IMG/VR virus record: IMGVR_UViG_3300040790_000003
Span: 1-20,210 of that record
Reading direction: 5' to 3' (one strand)
Origin: a virus
DNA length: 20,210 nucleotides
The notes under the pieces are model-generated. The model ran no database searches and was not told the origin of the DNA. It worked only from the letters and a program-made list of their open reading frames with translations. This document shows, in pieces, positions 11,934 through 20,172 of this stretch. The number at the start of each line of letters is the position of its first letter. The stretch's first letter is position 1. The position numbers were made by a program, and so were the translations under genes.

Positions 11934-13993
11934 TACTTCTTAATCTTCATAAGTTTCTGCTCCCAGTAGTGTCGGCAATGGTATGATTTACCCCAAAATC
12001 CACCGCCTCGCATCCATACGTTTCTATTTTGGCTTACTCCGATGTTTTGAATCTCGGTCAACTTCCAACTCTTACCAGCTTCTGTTTCCGTTACGAGTTC
12101 GCGGCAGAATGGTCGCGTAGTTGGAATGATAGCCGCACCGCTTGCCTCTGGTCGTTTGGAGTAAACGTAACGAATAACGAACTCCTCCTCTACTGGTGGT
12201 ACCTGCTCAAGTAGTCGCTCGCCTTCTTTGGTTACTTCTACGGCTCGTTGCGTTGAGTCCAGTACGTTGTCGATGGCTATCTTGATAGCGTTGGCTTCGT
12301 TCAGTCTTTGAAGCCCAGCCATTACCCTTTCAATTGAAAGTTGTAGCTGTTCTGCAATCGCAAGAAACGGAGTAGCTGGATTCTCCTTTAGGATGTTCAA
12401 AATAGCCGTGTCCAACGGGTCTATCTCAGCGAACCAATACTTTCTATTCAGTTCCTCGTGTAATCTTGCGGAGGTTTCGCTTTCAAAGTTTAACGCCTTG
12501 CCATTCCCTACGGGTTCGTAGTCAGTCGAGCCGCAGTTCTTGAAGTACTCAACAAGGATAGCGTCCTCGTCTTGCTTCTCGAATACCGCTCGCATCTCTG
12601 CCGCCACATTCTCAGGGATAACTTCGCCCGTAATTGTAGACCTTGCAATCTCAGGACTGAAGCCGTACAACTCAACAAGTACAGCGATAGCGGAGTTCTC
12701 AGCGATAAGACCCTCTTTGACGTTCTGAAGTAACGTAATGATACCGCTAACACCACCGACTGACCCTTTAAGTGCAGCTTGTGCATCTTTGGTCTTGCTG
12801 TCAACCGTAGAATCTTCCTTAGTTTGAACAACTTGCAGCCCTACTTTCTCACGTATTTCCGCCTCTGTCATTACAGAAGTAACCGTAGACTCTGAGAATT
12901 GTACGCTAATCGGTTCTGTGTCTTGTATAAACAAACGATTCCATAACCCTTGAACTGCGGCAAGGTCATTAAATACCCTCTCGATGAACTGCTGTCGGTT
13001 GTTTACGTAGGTGTTTTGGAACAACTCAAAGCTGTCTACCAGTTGGTTTCTGCTCGTGAAGATTCCGTCCTCTTTGATTCCGAAGAGTGCAGGGTCAGTT
13101 ACCGAATGCCCAGCATAAATTTCCCTTTGTACGGTCTTGTTTAAGATGTCAAAACGCTTGTCGAAGTCGTTGCCATTCAACTGCTGAATCTCGACTCCTC
13201 TGTCCCTTGAATCTGCAAAGTTTAGAACGATAGAGTTAGCGTTGTCAGTTCCCGTAAACTTGTCCTTTATCTGTCGCTCGATTTCCTCTTGTTCTTCAAG
13301 AGTCGGCTCTCCATTGTAGAAAGACACGATTGTCCCTCCGACAAAGTTGTTCTTAACCGCGTTAAGGTGGAAGTTGGCAATCTCTACGTCTAACTCAATG
13401 TAACCCGTTGACCCAAGATATGTAGGAAGCGGGTAGTATTTGCAGTCAGGAGAGTATCCTTTGACATAAAGTAGCTGCTTGCCGCTTGGCTCTTTCCAGT
13501 TGAAAGCATCTATTTCTTCAACGACAGGGTTGTGCTTCTTCCAATCTTCCGAATAGTAGTATTTCGTGCCGTCCTCGTTTGACCGATAACGCGCAAAGTC
13601 AGCGTGATAAATAGCCGCAATCTTGTCGTTCAGTTGGTTGTAAACGATTTCTAACGCGAAGCCGTTGTATAACTCGTAATCAAGTGCTACCTTCTCCAAG
13701 ATGTCGTTTAAAGACTCATATTGGTTCGGCTCTTGAATGAACTGCTGAAGTCTTGCAAGCCCCATCGTGTCCAATCCTTCAGCGTTAACAGCCCATCCCT
13801 GACCAACTACGTAGTCTTTTTTTGAGTTGATGATGGCGTGATGCTTCGCACTTCTGCGGTAAAGGTTCAGAAGGTACTCAGGATAGCGGTTCTTGTATTC
13901 CCCTTCGTCTCCAAAGAGAATCCAATCTTTGCCCTTTGCTTCTTTGAAGGTAGGCACTTTATGCGCTCCGAAGTTTAGAATTTTAAGAGCCAT
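11933..13993 (-). CDS. Portal protein with Cys/His-rich C-terminal extension
   Basis: The 686-aa protein is the likely portal: the N-terminal half has the wing/crown pattern (YRRSAKHHAIINSKKDYVVG, about 44-63; LALEI-type strands; IANFHLNAVKNN, F-A-D-S-R-D-R-G and S-V-T-D-P-A-L-F-G-I near 300). Portals are usually about 400-550 aa. Here the extra C-terminal part has helical repeats and ends with TRPFCRELV, then GGGFWGKSYHCRHYWEQ, a Cys/His arrangement resembling the C-terminus of SPP1 gp7/MuF-type minor head proteins. A natural portal-minor-head fusion is therefore possible. It forms the dodecameric DNA channel at one capsid vertex. The gene overlaps the upstream structural gene by 11 bases and comes after the capsid gene, not before it. 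Confidence 0.8.
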   Translation of the reverse strand: MALKILNFGAHKVPTFKEAKGKDWILFGDEGEYKNRYPEYLLNLYRRSAKHHAIINSKKDYVVGQGWAVNAEGLDTMGLARLQQFIQEPNQYESLNDILEKVALDYELYNGFALEIVYNQLNDKIAAIYHADFARYRSNEDGTKYYYSEDWKKHNPVVEEIDAFNWKEPSGKQLLYVKGYSPDCKYYPLPTYLGSTGYIELDVEIANFHLNAVKNNFVGGTIVSFYNGEPTLEEQEEIERQIKDKFTGTDNANSIVLNFADSRDRGVEIQQLNGNDFDKRFDILNKTVQREIYAGHSVTDPALFGIKEDGIFTSRNQLVDSFELFQNTYVNNRQQFIERVFNDLAAVQGLWNRLFIQDTEPISVQFSESTVTSVMTEAEIREKVGLQVVQTKEDSTVDSKTKDAQAALKGSVGGVSGIITLLQNVKEGLIAENSAIAVLVELYGFSPEIARSTITGEVIPENVAAEMRAVFEKQDEDAILVEYFKNCGSTDYEPVGNGKALNFESETSARLHEELNRKYWFAEIDPLDTAILNILKENPATPFLAIAEQLQLSIERVMAGLQRLNEANAIKIAIDNVLDSTQRAVEVTKEGERLLEQVPPVEEEFVIRYVYSKRPEASGAAIIPTTRPFCRELVTETEAGKSWKLTEIQNIGVSQNRNVWMRGGGFWGKSYHCRHYWEQKLMKIKK

Positions 13994-14369
13994 ACACTAC
14001 ATAGTTAGAGTTGCCACCTGAGTAGGTGGTAACTGGTGTTGATGTTCCCGTTACTTTCACGATTCCCGATTCTAATTCGGTCAGTCCAGTCGGGTCTAAA
14101 TTTGAACTTGAAGAGTTCGCATAAACGAAATACCGCCATTGCCCCTCTGTTGGTAGTTCCACCTCCGCATTTAGATTGTCAGGTGTTGACGTTTCCGTGA
14201 TGATGAACTTGTTAAAGCGGTCAGGGTAAAGGCTTGAATCCGTAGCAATGCAGTACTCCACCGCCTCTGTGTTATCCGATTGGAACTTAAAGAGGTAGTA
14301 AGTAGCCGTTCCCTTTTCCGTAAGGGTTAACGCCACATCATTAGCCGTATTTCGTGCGATGTTTATCAA
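13983..14369 (-). CDS. Virion structural protein, 128 aa (TTG start)
   Basis: The frame starts with TTG at 14367-14369, overlapping the preceding TGA; there is no ATG in a useful position. The product is beta-rich (VALTLTEKGTATYYLFKF, WRYFVYA, SGIVKV) and ends in Tyr/Gly/Asn-rich sequence (TYSGGNSNYVVYG). This type of protein, often starting MINI and with LTLTEK near residue 15, recurs in Bacteroidota phage virion modules before or after the portal. It is probably a minor structural or decoration protein. The stop overlaps the portal start by 11 bases. Confidence 0.6.
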   Translation of the reverse strand: MINIARNTANDVALTLTEKGTATYYLFKFQSDNTEAVEYCIATDSSLYPDRFNKFIITETSTPDNLNAEVELPTEGQWRYFVYANSSSSNLDPTGLTELESGIVKVTGTSTPVTTYSGGNSNYVVYGS

Positions 14370-14818
14370 ACCGCAAATACCACATATTCGATATCACAGT
14401 CTGCTGTGTTAGCTTGTGCGCTTATCACATCAATGTCAACGAATGCGCTGAATGCTCCAGCACTTGTGTCTGCATCCATTGAGCCAGTCGATAGCATGAA
14501 GGTAGCCCCAGCATCAACCTTAACGTCTGCGGTTTCTGCACCGCTATTCTTGAACCTTACCCGAATGAAGTTAGTGTTGTCCAAGTTAGTGATGCGGATG
14601 TAACGGATAGCTGAACGAATGAACTTCCCCTGACCGTTGTTGGTGTTGAGTTCGATGATGTCAATCTCGTTCGCTGAGTCGATTGTCATCACTCTGCGGT
14701 CAGCTTCTGCCACGTTTGAAATTGAACGTGTGTGTGTGCCTCCTCTGTCAACTCCTCCGAGTGTTAGAGATTCTACAATTTGAACCGTTGCGGTTGCTGG
14801 TGTTACGGTCGATGCCAT
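14366..14818 (-). CDS. Virion structural protein, 150 aa
   Basis: An all-beta, Thr/Ser/Asn-rich protein with a repeated I-R-I-T-N-L-D-N-T, F-I-R-V-R-F-K-N type of strand pattern (about 70-95) and no lysine-rich or membrane segments. It looks like a capsid decoration or tail-tube-associated protein. The leader (TTTGCTATTTA, then AAAAACAAGC before ATG) resembles that of the scaffold-like gene. It is the first gene after the terminator at 14864-14888. Function beyond being structural is not readable. Confidence 0.6.
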   Translation of the reverse strand: MASTVTPATATVQIVESLTLGGVDRGGTHTRSISNVAEADRRVMTIDSANEIDIIELNTNNGQGKFIRSAIRYIRITNLDNTNFIRVRFKNSGAETADVKVDAGATFMLSTGSMDADTSAGAFSAFVDIDVISAQANTADCDIEYVVFAV

Positions 14819-14863
14819 GCTTGTTTTTCTTTAAATAGCAAAAGTTCGTTTTTGTGCCAAACG

Positions 14864-14888
14864 AAAAAGGGTCAGCGTTAGCCGACCC
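14864..14888 (-). terminator. Strong intrinsic terminator between structural genes
   Basis: On the minus strand GGGTCGGC-TAAC-GCTGACCC forms an 8-bp stem with one G-T pair, followed by five T residues (stem 14869-14888, T-run 14864-14868). It lies 45 bases after the stop of the 173-aa gene. In the 115-base gap a TATATTTAC sequence at 14921-14929 is a weak promoter-like match. Confidence 0.75.
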
Positions 14889-14933
14889 CTCCCCAACAGA
14901 ACAAATGAAAAAGAGAAAGTGTAAATATACGAA

Positions 14934-15455
14934 TTAGTTGGTAATCGCAGTAACGTCTGCTGAACCGATGGAAAGCATTTGCTCCGCTTCCATTCCGCTA
15001 AACGTCAAAGAGTAACCCGAAAGGTCAGCGAAAGCCGTACCCGTTGCAGAAGTTCCAGCGTTCAATTCAAGACCGTTTTGGTAACCAACGACCCAATATG
15101 ACCCGTCGTTAGTTTCAACGATAGCCACCAAACGCTGCTGAGCAAGAACTTTGATTTCGTTTCGCTTGTCTACGTCCAACTTTGAAAGCACTACAACCAC
15201 CTCAGGCGTGAAGTAAACCGTTCCGTTCTGACTGTTACCGTTGATGGTCTCGGTCAACGAGGAAGTTTCCTTTAGTTGCTCGTACTTGTAGAATGTAGGC
15301 GTTCCTGTGATTGAAGTAACCGCTCCAGCAGATACAACAGGTGTTAATGCAAGATAGTCAGCAAGGTTCGCAAATCTACAGCTCTTCACTCCGCCTACTG
15401 TATCGCGGCAGTCAAGATCATGTGAGTAGCTGAGTGCGCATCCAGTATATGCCAT
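14934..15455 (-). CDS. Virion structural protein, possibly tail tube (173 aa)
   Basis: The protein is beta-rich with a Cys-containing start (GCALSYSHDLDCRDTVGG) and a C-terminal segment TGTAFADLSGYSLTFSGMEA, a pattern I associate with tail-tube-like proteins in Bacteroidota phages. Its position directly after the capsid gene, its length and the terminator after it suggest an abundant virion protein. A hairpin separates it from the capsid gene. Tail tube is the preferred call; a decoration protein is the alternative. Confidence 0.5.
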   Translation of the reverse strand: MAYTGCALSYSHDLDCRDTVGGVKSCRFANLADYLALTPVVSAGAVTSITGTPTFYKYEQLKETSSLTETINGNSQNGTVYFTPEVVVVLSKLDVDKRNEIKVLAQQRLVAIVETNDGSYWVVGYQNGLELNAGTSATGTAFADLSGYSLTFSGMEAEQMLSIGSADVTAITN

Positions 15456-15475
15456 GTTTTTAGTTTTTAGAGTGA

Positions 15476-15497
15476 AGGGGCGACCCGAAAGCCGCCC
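15476..15497 (-). terminator. Hairpin after the capsid gene, no T-run
   Basis: On the minus strand GGGGCGGC-TTTCGG-GTCGCCCC pairs over 8 bp, one of them G-T, directly after the capsid stop at 15506. Only TT follows, so it is likely a partial terminator or an RNA end-stabiliser, not a full stop. Confidence 0.5.
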
Positions 15498-15505
15498 CGA
15501 TTAGA

Positions 15506-16465
15506 TTAAAGAATTACCGCAGAGATTTGGTCAGGGTATGCAACTTGAACACCAAGTGTCAAGTCAACAGCTACCTTGTACTTTCTGTCATCCTTAGAGT
15601 ACCATGCCTCGATTTTAGAAGCATCGTCCTCAAGGTCAACTCCCAAGAACATATTGCTTGTTCTCATACAGTACACATCGTTAGTTCCTGTTAGACCGTT
15701 AACAGCGATGATTTCAATGTTAGTACCTGGGAGAACCATTGTAAGGTCAGCGAATGAACTCTGAGCGTTTTGAAGTTGACCGCCAGCAGTAACGATTCCA
15801 AGACCGTTCTGAAGACCAAGTGCCAACGCTCTAAAGGAATCATATCCAACGAAAATCTTAGCGTCAGCCTTGTCAACGATAGCAGCAGCAGCCGCTTCGT
15901 AAACTCGCTGAACAGCCTCAACCATGTTGTTTGCAGTCAACGCAGTTGTAAGAGCAGTACCCGAACCAAATGCAGTTGTATTTGCATTGATGTAAGAACC
16001 ACCTCCAATTACGTCAATAAGACCATCGAAAAACTGAAGGTTACCTGATACCAATGTAGAGTCAGACTGCCAAATCATAACCTCCAACTCTGATTGGATT
16101 TTCTCAATCAAGTAAGCACCGAACTGCTCCTCGAAAGGAATAGACTCGTAATGCGCCCCGCTTGGAAGTTGCGAACGTAGGTAGTAACCCTCCAAAGTCT
16201 TTGGGCAAAACTCCATGTTCAACTTCAATTTTGCTGGGTCAATCTCACGCTGAGTAAAAGTTACATCGCCATCAGCGTTGAACGCGCAACCGCTACCATC
16301 TTGGAAGTTTACATCAACATCCATTAGGTTGATTTTGGTCTTGCCCTTTACGCCTACTTGCTTCTCCATAAGTGAAGCTGTACGACCTCCAGTTACTGCT
16401 TTTGTGATTAGAGGAAAGTTTTGTTCCTCAATGTAGGCGGTTAAGCCCGATACATCAAATGCCAT
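15506..16465 (-). CDS. Major capsid protein (HK97-fold-like)
   Basis: The 319-aa protein has the length and layout of an HK97-type major capsid: a charged N-terminal arm, an E-loop-like beta segment, a long helix (QFGAYLIEKIQSELEVMIWQ, about 113-132) as the spine helix and the A-domain strands (DAKIFVGYDSFRAL, about 201-214; IEIIAVNGLTGT). It follows the protease and scaffold-like genes, the expected assembly order, and is followed by a hairpin that may raise its mRNA level. No conserved crosslinking Lys/Asn pair can be asserted. The first 20 residues are not the long delta domain of HK97, in keeping with a separate scaffold. Confidence 0.8.
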   Translation of the reverse strand: MAFDVSGLTAYIEEQNFPLITKAVTGGRTASLMEKQVGVKGKTKINLMDVDVNFQDGSGCAFNADGDVTFTQREIDPAKLKLNMEFCPKTLEGYYLRSQLPSGAHYESIPFEEQFGAYLIEKIQSELEVMIWQSDSTLVSGNLQFFDGLIDVIGGGSYINANTTAFGSGTALTTALTANNMVEAVQRVYEAAAAAIVDKADAKIFVGYDSFRALALGLQNGLGIVTAGGQLQNAQSSFADLTMVLPGTNIEIIAVNGLTGTNDVYCMRTSNMFLGVDLEDDASKIEAWYSKDDRKYKVAVDLTLGVQVAYPDQISAVIL

Positions 16466-16485
16466 TTTTTATAGTGTTTATAGGT

Positions 16486-17064
16486 TTATTTCTTGGTTAT
16501 TGCGCGCATCTTCTCTACCATCTCTGAGTAGTCGATGCCTTTGTTGAATGGGTTAGCAACCTTCTTAGAAGGCTCTTCCTTTGGAGTGGCTGCCATCTTC
16601 TCAACGATGTCTGTAATTAGACCGACAGCTTTCTCGATGTCCGTAACCTTCTCGGTCTTGGCGAATTGAGCCGCAGCGATTTCTGACTTTATCAATTCAG
16701 ATACAGCAGAAAGGATGTCGGCTTTGAAGCCTTCAGCATCGAACTTTTCTTCGCTCGCCATTTCTTCCTCTTTATCCTCTCCAGCTTCCTCTTCTACTTC
16801 AGGCTCAAGGATTTCAACGATAACACCTCCTTCAGTTCTTACAACTTCACCGCTTTCAAGTTCGTGTTGTCCATCAGGTGCTGGTACGGTTTCGCCATCC
16901 TCTCCGATAACGGCAACAGATGCGCCTATTTCCAAAGCTGGTTCTACTCGGACGATAGTACCATCAACGAGTTTAGCATCAACGAAAGCCTCTTCGGTTG
17001 TCTCGCTGAAAAGTAGTTTCTTGATTTCGGGCAATTTCTTACCCACAAGTTCTGAAATGTTCAT
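16486..17064 (-). CDS. Scaffold-like acidic protein, 192 aa
   Basis: The product is very acidic in the middle (EPEVEEEAGEDKEEE, about 87-101), with helical regions at 105-165 and a basic C-terminus (VEKMRAITKK), typical of capsid scaffold proteins whose C-terminal basic helix binds the capsid. The first ~85 residues look beta-rich with hairpins (GTIVRVEPALEIGASVAVIG). It lies between the prohead protease and the capsid, where a scaffold is expected. It would be removed by the protease. An alternative role as a minor capsid protein cannot be excluded. Confidence 0.65.
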   Translation of the reverse strand: MNISELVGKKLPEIKKLLFSETTEEAFVDAKLVDGTIVRVEPALEIGASVAVIGEDGETVPAPDGQHELESGEVVRTEGGVIVEILEPEVEEEAGEDKEEEMASEEKFDAEGFKADILSAVSELIKSEIAAAQFAKTEKVTDIEKAVGLITDIVEKMAATPKEEPSKKVANPFNKGIDYSEMVEKMRAITKK

Positions 17065-17112
17065 GCGTTGTTTTTTTAGTAAATAGCAATTCTTGGAAGG
17101 TGTGCCACTTGG

Positions 17113-17673
17113 CTATGCCCGTAGTGCTTTCTCCACCTCTTCGATAATCATCTTGTCTACGTCCATTTGTCGGCTTTCGCTGAACACGCCCTCAACGCTG
17201 AACCCTTTAAAAGTGCCGTCCTTTACTTGCGCCCAAACGTCATCATTATCGACCTTATAACTCACGAACCAAGAACCGTTCGGTAGCTTGTCAAATCCCT
17301 TTGGCGTTGGCTTCATTTCATCAATTAGGAAAGATTCAAACATAAACACCCCTTCCACATCTGTTGAGTGGTCTAAATTTGTTGCGTTCGTCTTGCCTTC
17401 CTTCATAAACTTGTAGGCTATCTTGCGAATAGCATCCGAATCGAATACAACGTAATACTCTCGCCCATCCTCATCTTTGCGATAGATAGGGTAATCGGCA
17501 ACCATTGCAGCACCGCTTACGACTCTCTTCTCTTCATTTAGCGAAAACTTCTGCTTCTTGTTAAACGCCATCCAATTACGCTCAATGGCTGGATGGTCAA
17601 CGAGTGAAATGGCATCAAGACCCGTTTCGTGGTCTTCGTCAATTGTCAGGTAAATTACTGGTAGCTTGTTCAT
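17113..17673 (-). CDS. XkdF-like prohead serine protease (S78-type)
   Basis: The 186-aa protein matches the XkdF-like protease pattern: VVSGAAMVADYPIYRKDE (51-68), a catalytic His in NATNLDHS (His102), the nucleophile Ser114 in FMFESF, then PNGSWFVSYKV (about 131-141) and GTFKGFSVEGVF (about 153-164). Such proteases cut the scaffold and the capsid N-terminus during prohead maturation. It sits two genes before the capsid. The start overlaps the tape-measure stop by 4 bases (ATGA). It is a full-length member by size. Confidence 0.85.
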   Translation of the reverse strand: MNKLPVIYLTIDEDHETGLDAISLVDHPAIERNWMAFNKKQKFSLNEEKRVVSGAAMVADYPIYRKDEDGREYYVVFDSDAIRKIAYKFMKEGKTNATNLDHSTDVEGVFMFESFLIDEMKPTPKGFDKLPNGSWFVSYKVDNDDVWAQVKDGTFKGFSVEGVFSESRQMDVDKMIIEEVEKALRA

Positions 17674-19592
17674 CCTCCGAATGTTGCTTGTGATTCAATT
17701 TGGTTTACGTTATTCTGATTTCCTGTTACTTCTGTCTCCACGACATAGGCTTGAATAGGTGCGAGTTGGGCTTGTTCCACTCCTCCGAGTTCGGTTGTTC
17801 CAGCAGTTGCTTGTTGGATAGCTGGAGCAGTTGCCACTTGTGGAGCGGTTGGCGTTGCCGCACTTCCGCCCGGCACATTAGCAGAGTTGAGTGTTGAAAC
17901 TGCCGAAGCAATACCCGCTACAACTGCCGCGACCCCCGTAGCAATGGCTACTAAGTTACCCGGATAAGGTACGCTTTGCGCCTGTGCAATCGCCCCGACT
18001 ATTGCCTTTGCCGTATCAATGGCAATCTGAGCAATGGCTAAAGTCTTTTGAAGTGCCACAGCCTCTTTCGATTGGTTGCCGCTTGCCTCAACAAGTTGGT
18101 CAATTGCTCCAAGAATAGAACCAGCCGCAGTAAGACCGTCTTCTCTTAGTTTGCGTTTAGCATTCTCCGCTTCTTTGACTGCTTTAACATTATCCTCTTC
18201 TACCTTTGCAAGTGCATCTGCAATTTCTTTTTCTCGCTCTAAATCTTCCTGTGCGTATTTCTCCCTTATCTCATTTTCAAGCCTAAGCCTTTCCTCTTCT
18301 CTCGCAAGTTCTAACGCATCAAGTTCTTCAAGTAAAACGCCTTGTTCTTGTGCCGCTTGAACTGCCGCTTGGAATTTCGCTTCCTCAACCGCGAGTGCAT
18401 CGTCAATTTCTTTTTGAATCATCCCCTCTCTGGACAATGATTCTCTATCTGCTAAATAATCATCAAGAACCTTTTGAGCCTCGGCTTTTGCCTCCGCAAT
18501 CTTAAAAGCCGCAACCCTTTCTGCTTCCGCTTCTTCCTCTAAAATCTTTATTCGTTCTTTCGAGATTTCAATTCCTTCCTTCTTTAATGCGTTCTCGTTG
18601 GTCAACTGCTCCGACCTTTGACCCGTTATACGCTCGTTGATGTCAGCTATTTCCTTTCGCGCATTGATTACTTCAATCTCCGCATCAACGGAGTCTTTGT
18701 TGATTGACTGCTCAAGTAGTGCCAACTCCAAACGCTTGTTGGCTAACTTTAACTCCTCCTGAGATTGCTCGTCAAGTATTTCTCCGAGTGCTTTGTTTGC
18801 CGCTTGTCGCTCCTCAATAGTCAACGATACATCGTCCCGAATCTGTCTTTGAAGTTCTGCCTCTCGTTGATACTGAAGCATCAAGAGACCTTGTTGAGCC
18901 TCTGCAAGTTTTACCTCTTTTCTAAGTGTCTCTATTTTTGTTGCCGTGTCTAGTGCTTCCGTTCCAGCTTTAACAACTCCATCAACAAATGCGTTCTGTT
19001 GTTCTATGTCATATCCACTTACTACCTGAGCGACACCTTGAGCCGTTTGCCTTAGACCTCTTTGAACTTCATCCCAATCTAAAGTGAAAGCACCCTTGAG
19101 TTGTATTCCAACACCTTCAGCAACTACTCCTATTCCCTTTAGACTAGTTACGAATCTGTTAAAGATTCCGCTTACAAGGTCAACAATAGCTTGTTTAGGG
19201 TCGTCAAATGCAGCCATCATTGCATCGCCCAAAGGCTCAACGGCTTTAAATAGTTGATTGAAAAGAACCTCGATAGTTTTAAGTGCAATGGCTAAAGTGT
19301 CGGCTACCTTTTGGTTCTTCATTAACAACTCCTTCAGGAAGTTGAATACCTCCAAAGCAAGCCCAATAAGCCCCAAAGATTTAAGCACTCCACCTATTGA
19401 AGTGCCAAAGCCTTTCATCCCTTGACTCGCCCCCTTTGCTCCTTTTTCTGCAGCCTTGAAACCAGCTTTAAACTGGTCGCTCATTTCCTTCTGAGTCTGC
19501 TTGACCTTTTCGAGTTCTTCCCTTAACGCTATTATGTCGTCATTGGCTTCACCCGTTTTAACGTCTACTTCTATTGCAACCTTTGTAGCCAT
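17670..19592 (-). CDS. Tape-measure-like protein, 640 aa
   Basis: The long helical protein has a coiled start (EELEKVKQTQKEMSDQF), a Gly-rich hinge (GAKGASQGMKGFG), a hydrophobic segment (about 69-92), a central 300-residue charged coiled coil rich in Glu/Lys/Ala/Arg, and a C-terminal hydrophobic Ala/Gly segment (AIATGVAAVVAGIAS). This is the tape-measure pattern. At about 0.15 nm per residue it would set a tail of up to about 95 nm, which implies a siphovirus or myovirus form. The C-terminal motif Y-V-V-E-T-E-V-T, then N-Q-I-E-S-Q-A-T-F is shared by tape measures of Bacteroidota phages I recall. It precedes the protease, an unusual place. Confidence 0.75.
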   Translation of the reverse strand: MATKVAIEVDVKTGEANDDIIALREELEKVKQTQKEMSDQFKAGFKAAEKGAKGASQGMKGFGTSIGGVLKSLGLIGLALEVFNFLKELLMKNQKVADTLAIALKTIEVLFNQLFKAVEPLGDAMMAAFDDPKQAIVDLVSGIFNRFVTSLKGIGVVAEGVGIQLKGAFTLDWDEVQRGLRQTAQGVAQVVSGYDIEQQNAFVDGVVKAGTEALDTATKIETLRKEVKLAEAQQGLLMLQYQREAELQRQIRDDVSLTIEERQAANKALGEILDEQSQEELKLANKRLELALLEQSINKDSVDAEIEVINARKEIADINERITGQRSEQLTNENALKKEGIEISKERIKILEEEAEAERVAAFKIAEAKAEAQKVLDDYLADRESLSREGMIQKEIDDALAVEEAKFQAAVQAAQEQGVLLEELDALELAREEERLRLENEIREKYAQEDLEREKEIADALAKVEEDNVKAVKEAENAKRKLREDGLTAAGSILGAIDQLVEASGNQSKEAVALQKTLAIAQIAIDTAKAIVGAIAQAQSVPYPGNLVAIATGVAAVVAGIASAVSTLNSANVPGGSAATPTAPQVATAPAIQQATAGTTELGGVEQAQLAPIQAYVVETEVTGNQNNVNQIESQATFGG

Positions 19593-19593
19593 C

Positions 19594-20172
19594 TTAGAGC
19601 GTTATAATTCGGTAAGTAACGTAGATTGTAATGTCACTATCTCCTGCCGTTGGGTCTGCTGAATCGCACCGAATTATCAAAGAATCATTCTCAATTATTT
19701 GAGTGTCTGTTGCTCCAGTAGGGTCGGTCAAAATAAACCTCTTAAAAGTTGAAACTGTTGACGCTAATACACCTCCCCCTCTAAATTGGTCTGTATTTGA
19801 TGATGAGTTTGATATTAAAAGATTAGTGCTAGTAGCATAAGCCGTTGTGTTGAAATCAATCTTAACACTTGCGCTAATAACCTCAATTGCATACCCTGCT
19901 CCTGGAGCAGGAACAATCGTTAAAGGCGTTGAGTTCAATTGTAGAACATCGGCACTTGCAATTGTGAGTTTTGCCGTTCCTTGTATGCACTCAATTCCTG
20001 AGTCGCCTCGTGTCCACAGAACGCCATCAGCTTGGTTGTAGAAGAGTTCTCCTTTGTAGATGTCCGTAGCTATCCAAGTCCCATCGGTGTGGTCGTTTGA
20101 ACTTGGAACGGTTGGAACGGTACCAGTAATCGTTGACCGTTTAATCTTGATTCTTGAATCTTGTGTTGCCAT
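19594..20172 (-). CDS. Tail fibre/baseplate-like beta protein, 192 aa
   Basis: The N-terminus (PTVPSSNDHTDGTW, TDIYKGELFYNQADGVLWTRG) has the pattern of phage virion fibre proteins that start with an attachment peptide and a GELF-x-N-x-x-D-G motif. The remainder is all-beta, Thr/Ser/Asn-rich. There is a single Cys pair and no coil. The gene is one base upstream of the tape measure and its start overlaps an upstream stop (TAATG at 20170-20174). It is probably a short appendage or baseplate protein; receptor contact is inferred. Confidence 0.55.
   Translation of the reverse strand: MATQDSRIKIKRSTITGTVPTVPSSNDHTDGTWIATDIYKGELFYNQADGVLWTRGDSGIECIQGTAKLTIASADVLQLNSTPLTIVPAPGAGYAIEVISASVKIDFNTTAYATSTNLLISNSSSNTDQFRGGGVLASTVSTFKRFILTDPTGATDTQIIENDSLIIRCDSADPTAGDSDITIYVTYRIITL

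Noticed and set aside
14896-14933. Plus-strand AACAGAACAAATG followed by a 10-codon frame
   Set aside because: It looks like the common leader but on the opposite strand to all genes, with only ten codons before a stop; chance is the simplest reading.
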